Shown piece after piece: positions 60,521 through 64,000 of a stretch of DNA of 64,000 nt. The number at the start of each line of letters is the position of its first letter. Within the stretch, counting starts at the first letter, position 1. The DNA is taken from assembly GCA_035712345.1 (NCBI GenBank), contig DASTAY010000025.1:22140-86139 (forward strand), read 5' to 3'. The notes beneath the pieces were generated by a model. That model saw nothing but the letters and a program-made list of their open reading frames with translations, was not told the origin of the DNA and did no database searches. Origin of the DNA: VRUE01 sp035712345. Lineage in GTDB: Bacteria; Actinomycetota; Thermoleophilia; Solirubrobacterales; 70-9. Made by a program: the position numbers and the translations under genes.

Positions 60521-61927
60521 ATGAGCGAGGAGATCGCCTTCGCCGGAGCGGCGAGGCAGGCGGAGATGGTGCGCGCGGGGAAGGTCTCGCCCCGCGAGCT
60601 CGTACAGCTCAGCCTCGACCGGATCGAGCGCCTCGACCCGCAGCTGAACGCGTTTCGCAAGGTGTTCGCCGAGAAGGCGCTGCTGGAAGCCGAGCAGGCC
60701 GAAGCGCGCCTGCGCGGCGGCGACGAGCGCCCGCTGCTGGGCGTGCCGATCGCGCTAAAGGACAACCACGACCTGGCTGGCGAGCTGACGACGAACGGCA
60801 CCGACGCCTACCCCGACCCGGCCGCCGCCGACAGCGAGATGGTGCGGCGTCTGCGCGAGGCGGGTGGGATCGTCGTCGGCAAGACGCTGCTGCCAGAGCT
60901 GGCGATCTGCGGCTTCACCGAGTCGGCGACCTGGGGGGTGACGCGCAATCCCTGGGACCCCCAGCGCACGCCGGGCGGCTCCAGCGGCGGCAGCGCCGCG
61001 GCGGTTGCCGCCGGGCTGGTGCCGATCGCCTCCGCCTCCGATGGCGCCGGCTCGATCCGCATACCTGCTGCCTCCTGCGGGCTCTTCGGCCTCAAACCGC
61101 AGCGCGGTCGCGTGCCGATGGCGCCCGACCTCGAGCACTGGAACGGCCTCTCGGTGAACGGCTGCGTCAGCCGCAACGTGATCGATACCGCGCTTTGGCT
61201 CGACTTGGTCAGCGGCGGCTCCGACGGCGGCGCCGATCTACGTCGCCGCGAGCGCTCCTTCGTCGAGTCGGCGAGCGCGCCGCCGGGGAAGCTGCGGATC
61301 GCCCATTCGACCGCGGCGCCGCGTGCCGTGGCCCCGCCGAACGTCGACGACGTCGCCAGAGGCGCGGTCGCCACCACCGCCGAGCTGCTGCGCTCGCTCG
61401 GTCACGAGATTGAGCAATGCGACCCGGCCTGGGGAAGGATCGGGGACAACATGGTGCCCCGCTATCTGCGCGGCATCGCCGAAGACTTCGAGCGCGTGCC
61501 GCAGCCGGAGCGGCTCGAACGGCGCACCCGTGGGATGGCCCGTCTCGGCCGGCTGATCCCCGATGCCCTCTTCGACCGGGCGCGCCGCGCCGCGGCGGCC
61601 GACGCCGCGCGGGTCGGCACGATCTTCGAGACCCATGACGTGCTGATGACCCCGGTGATGGGCGGCACGGCCCTGCCGGTGCGCCGCTGGGAGGGCCGCG
61701 GCGCGCTCTGGACCCTGCTCGGCATGAGCCGCTTCTATCCCTACTGCATTCCCTGGAACCACCTCGGCAACCCGGCGATGTCGGTGCCGGCCGGCTTCGC
61801 CGCCGACGGCATGCCGCTGGCGGTCCAGTTCGTCGGCCGCCCCGGCGAGGAGGCGACCCTGCTCTCGCTCGCTGCCCAGTTGGAGCACGAGCGTCCCTGG
61901 GCGGACAAGCGACCTGCTATCAGCTGA
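60521..61927 (+). CDS. Amidase (amidase signature family)
   Basis: 468 residues. Ser-Ser-Lys triad: Lys80 in GVPIALKDNHD, Ser154 in TPGGSSGGSAAAVAAG and nucleophile Ser178 in SDGAGSIRIPAASCG. Hydrolyses carboxylic amides; a GatA role is unlikely without gatB/gatC nearby. TACCCT lies seven bases before the ATG. Convergent with the R2lox-SCP2 gene across repeat P2 copy 3. Confidence 0.92.
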   Translation: MSEEIAFAGAARQAEMVRAGKVSPRELVQLSLDRIERLDPQLNAFRKVFAEKALLEAEQAEARLRGGDERPLLGVPIALKDNHDLAGELTTNGTDAYPDPAAADSEMVRRLREAGGIVVGKTLLPELAICGFTESATWGVTRNPWDPQRTPGGSSGGSAAAVAAGLVPIASASDGAGSIRIPAASCGLFGLKPQRGRVPMAPDLEHWNGLSVNGCVSRNVIDTALWLDLVSGGSDGGADLRRRERSFVESASAPPGKLRIAHSTAAPRAVAPPNVDDVARGAVATTAELLRSLGHEIEQCDPAWGRIGDNMVPRYLRGIAEDFERVPQPERLERRTRGMARLGRLIPDALFDRARRAAAADAARVGTIFETHDVLMTPVMGGTALPVRRWEGRGALWTLLGMSRFYPYCIPWNHLGNPAMSVPAGFAADGMPLAVQFVGRPGEEATLLSLAAQLEHERPWADKRPAIS

Positions 61928-61935
61928 CACGCGTC

Positions 61936-62048
61936 GAGACGATCCCGGTAGGGGTGAAGCGTCTTGTACTTTTTCCGCGGCGAGGCTGGCGGACAGCCAC
62001 CGACTGTCTTCGGAAAAAGTTAAGCGGAACCCCTACCGGGATCGTCTC
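61936..62048. repeat. Palindromic repeat family P2, copy 3
   Basis: 113 bp filling the space between two convergent genes. Arms GAGACGATCCCGGTAGGGGT and complement; inner CGTCTTGTACTTTTTC and GAAAAAGTTAAGCG. The outermost bases (GAGAC/GTCTC) again pair while differing from the other copies. Confidence 0.92.
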
Positions 62049-63335
62049 TCAGCCGAAGACCTTGCGCAGCCGCGCGATCTCGCGCAGCTTGCCGCGCGGG
62101 CGGATGCGCCGCTGCAGGACCATCTTCAGCGGGTTGGCGTCCGGCTTGCCCATCGCGACGAAGTCGGCCCACTCCGCCTCGAGCACGAGGGTCGGGTCGG
62201 GGACCTCGCCGGGCTCGGCCCGGGTCGAGCCGTTGTCGATCGTCAGGTGCCATGGGTCCGCGTCGCTGAAGCGGTACTGGTAGACGAGAGGCGTGCCGTT
62301 CGCGGCCTTCGTGTTGGCGGCGCGCTTGACGATGTCGAAGTAGAGGCGCTGCGTCTCCGGCGAGGAGTCCGGTGCGGGGCCGTCGGGCGGGCCGAGCACG
62401 CCCGCCTCCATCAGCTGCACCTGGCGGGCGGCGACTTCCTCCGCCGAGGCTTCGGGGTCGAAGGGGAAGACCCCGGCCGGCATCTCCTCGGTCGGGTAGC
62501 CGATCGTGCGCCAGCGCTGCCGGATCAGTTTCAGCCCGAAGCCGAAGATGTCCTCGAGCGAGAAGCCGTAGCACTCGGTGTACTCGCGGTCCATCCCCGG
62601 CGGGTAGAAGACGGCGGGCCCGTAGGGCAGCGTTTCGCGCAGCAGCTCCACGACCGCCGCCCGGCATTCCTCGGCGCCTGGCCGGCTCAGGTCGAGCAGT
62701 TCGGAGAGGACCTTGACGCCGAAGCCGATGTGGCGCTGCTCGTCGCGGGAGACGTTGCCCATCCCGGCGCTGAAGCCGGGCATCGTTTCCTCGGAGGCGA
62801 AGAAGTCCTCGATGAAGTGCTGGCCGGGTTGGGCGAGGCTGCCCTCGACGATCAGGTGGTAGAGGGTGATCGCCTGCGCGTACTTGGGCAGCGAGCGGTC
62901 CTTGCGCAGTTCCTCGGCCATCCGGTCGAGCCGGTCGAAGATGCCGCGGTAGCCCCAGTTGAGCTGCGGCATGGTCGAGGACAGGGTCTGCTCGATCGAG
63001 TCCCCGCCGACCCCGATCACCTCCTTGAAGAAGCGGTGGAAGAAGACCGAGTGACGGACCTCGTCGACCTGCTGGGTGGCGAGGAAGTAGGACTGCTCCT
63101 CGGTCGGCGCGGCGGTGACGTAGGGGGCGAGCGTGTCGGCGACCCGGTCCTCGCCGTAGAAGAACATCGAGTAGATCCACATCGCCGAGGCGCGCTGGAT
63201 GTCGGAGAGGCCGTTCCAGCCGCCGACGTCGGCGGAGAAGTCGATGTCGTACGCCGACCAGTTCCCCTGCTCCCAGCGCTTGTAGAGGTCTTCGTAGCTG
63301 ATGTTGTCCATCAAACGCTGGGAGGCGACGCTCAT
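62049..63335 (-). CDS. R2-like ligand-binding oxidase fused to an SCP2 domain
   Basis: 428 residues. The first 300 residues are a ferritin-like metal-carboxylate domain with all six ligand positions of R2-type proteins: Glu62 (GEDRV), Glu92 and His95 (DEVRH), Glu164 (LIVEG), Glu199 and His202 (DEQRH). It fits the R2lox group, which binds a Mn/Fe or di-iron site and a fatty acid-like ligand. The last 110 residues look like a sterol carrier protein-2 domain (LVLEAEWADFVAMGKPDANPLKMVLQRRIRPRGKL). An acyl-CoA ligase gene is just upstream, so lipid oxidation is plausible. Start ATG. Confidence 0.82.
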   Translation of the reverse strand: MSVASQRLMDNISYEDLYKRWEQGNWSAYDIDFSADVGGWNGLSDIQRASAMWIYSMFFYGEDRVADTLAPYVTAAPTEEQSYFLATQQVDEVRHSVFFHRFFKEVIGVGGDSIEQTLSSTMPQLNWGYRGIFDRLDRMAEELRKDRSLPKYAQAITLYHLIVEGSLAQPGQHFIEDFFASEETMPGFSAGMGNVSRDEQRHIGFGVKVLSELLDLSRPGAEECRAAVVELLRETLPYGPAVFYPPGMDREYTECYGFSLEDIFGFGLKLIRQRWRTIGYPTEEMPAGVFPFDPEASAEEVAARQVQLMEAGVLGPPDGPAPDSSPETQRLYFDIVKRAANTKAANGTPLVYQYRFSDADPWHLTIDNGSTRAEPGEVPDPTLVLEAEWADFVAMGKPDANPLKMVLQRRIRPRGKLREIARLRKVFG

Positions 63336-63383
63336 CTCAACCCCGTTCCGTGTCGTGATTCAGGCGGAACCCGAGAGTACCGC

Positions 63384-63407
63384 GAAACTGGCCGCGCGGC
63401 CAGTTTC
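63384..63407. terminator. Perfect 24-bp palindrome at the acyl-CoA ligase stop
   Basis: Half-site GAAACTGGCCGC with its complement and no loop. It overlaps the TGA of the ligase gene and lies 50 bases before the R2lox start. It could be a terminator-like hairpin or a dimeric regulator site. Confidence 0.55.
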
Positions 63408-64000
63408 AGGCGTCGACCTCCGCGGGGACCTCGATCTCGCGCTTCACGATCTTGCCGGTCGGCCCCTTCGGCAGCTCGTCCAGGAACCAGACCACGCGCG
63501 GGTATTTGTAGGCAGCGATGCGCTCGCGGACCCAGGCGCTGATCTCCTCCGCGGAGACGTCCTCCCCCGGTTCGAGGACGACCGCGGCGCCGACCTCCTC
63601 GCCCCACTCGGGGTGGGGGACGCCGACGACGGCGGCTTCGCGGACCTGAGGATGCTCGTAGAGGAGCTCCTCGACCTCGCGCGGATAGACGTTGTAGCCG
63701 CCGCGGATGATCATGTCCTTCTTGCGGTCGACCACGTAGAAGTAACCGTCCTCGTCTTCGCGGCCCATGTCGCCGCTGTGGAACCAGCCGCCGCGCATCG
63801 CTTCGGCGGTCGCCTCCGGCTTGCCCCAGTAGCCCTTCATGATGTTGTGGCCGCGGATGACGATCTCGCCGACCTCGCCCCGCGGCACCTCCTCGTCGTC
63901 CTCGTCGACGATCCGCATCTCGACCTTCTCCAGCGGCGTGCCGATCGACCCCGGCTTGCGCAGTTTCCCCGGGAAGCCGGAGGAGGCGGTCGGCGAGGTC
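63406..64000 (-). CDS. Acyl-CoA synthetase (AMP-forming), C-terminal part
   Basis: About 198 residues visible; the N-terminal adenylation core lies beyond the window. Visible motifs: GTPLEKVEMRIVDED, the hinge region GWFHSGDMGREDEDGYFYVVDRKKDMI, GYNVYPREVEELLYEHPQVREAAVVGVP, and the C-terminal catalytic Lys in LPKGPTGKIVKRE. Activates a carboxylic acid, probably a fatty acid, to its CoA ester. Transcribed toward the R2lox-SCP2 gene 70 bases away, probably as one unit. Confidence 0.93.
   Translation of the reverse strand, partial: TSPTASSGFPGKLRKPGSIGTPLEKVEMRIVDEDDEEVPRGEVGEIVIRGHNIMKGYWGKPEATAEAMRGGWFHSGDMGREDEDGYFYVVDRKKDMIIRGGYNVYPREVEELLYEHPQVREAAVVGVPHPEWGEEVGAAVVLEPGEDVSAEEISAWVRERIAAYKYPRVVWFLDELPKGPTGKIVKREIEVPAEVDA

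Overview
This window is GC-rich, gene-dense bacterial chromosome, most likely from an actinobacterium. The protein set (an SdhA/SdhB/CCG-domain succinate dehydrogenase, a YrbE/MlaE permease pair, homodimeric NADP isocitrate dehydrogenase, SCP2 and AidB-type lipid enzymes, many genes starting 6-9 bases after a TAnnnT box with no ribosome binding site) points to the class Thermoleophilia (Solirubrobacterales-like). That placement is inference. No rRNA, prophage, CRISPR array, transposase or integrase was seen.

Layout: 1-6.4 kb is a leftward peptide-importer operon (MFS exporter, binding lipoprotein, two permeases, fused ATPase cut by the window edge). 6.4-16 kb holds a possible small transcript, an HD-GYP protein, a zinc alcohol dehydrogenase, a GntR-YrbE-YrbE unit, several small enzymes, ArfB, tRNA-Val(CAC) and a cation/proton antiporter. 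16-20.8 kb has the SRP RNA, a CDF metal exporter, an ABC-2 exporter whose two genes are bridged by a 22-codon ORF, and a membrane glycosyltransferase. 20.9-25.4 kb is dnaX-ybaB-recR followed by a degenerate GGDEF protein and a MerR-like regulator. 25.4-33 kb is a phosphate region: pstS divergent from pstCAB, then three zinc-ribbon proteins, one of them fused to an exported phosphoesterase, and a solitary PhoB-type DNA-binding domain. 33-49 kb is mostly central metabolism: lysC-asd, sdhA-sdhB-sdhE, icd-mdh, an AidB-like acyl-CoA dehydrogenase, proteases and TetR regulators. 49-64 kb carries a desaturase, a PucR-like regulator and a fatty acid hydroxylase, hsp20-lon, a second membrane glycosyltransferase, TetR-MMPL, an amidase, and an R2lox-SCP2 fusion next to an acyl-CoA ligase.

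The most unusual content is not a gene. At least four families of structured palindromic elements recur here, plus several single ones. One family has three copies with an identical 14-base apical loop (GAATCAGATATGGA), conserved internal-loop sequences and stems that differ in sequence but keep pairing. Two of those copies lie in frame inside coding sequences (sdhB and an MMPL transporter) and the third is fused to the 5' end of asd. A second family has one copy in frame inside dnaX and one intergenic copy, each with a perfect 20-22 bp stem of different sequence. A third, of 113-115 bp, sits at three tail-to-tail gene junctions. A fourth, GGCGCCGTAGAGG..., sits just after stop codons. Further palindromes interrupt two membrane glycosyltransferases. 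Together they look like a dispersed, RNA- or ssDNA-structured repeat system that tolerates in-frame insertion, in the way Rickettsia palindromic elements do.
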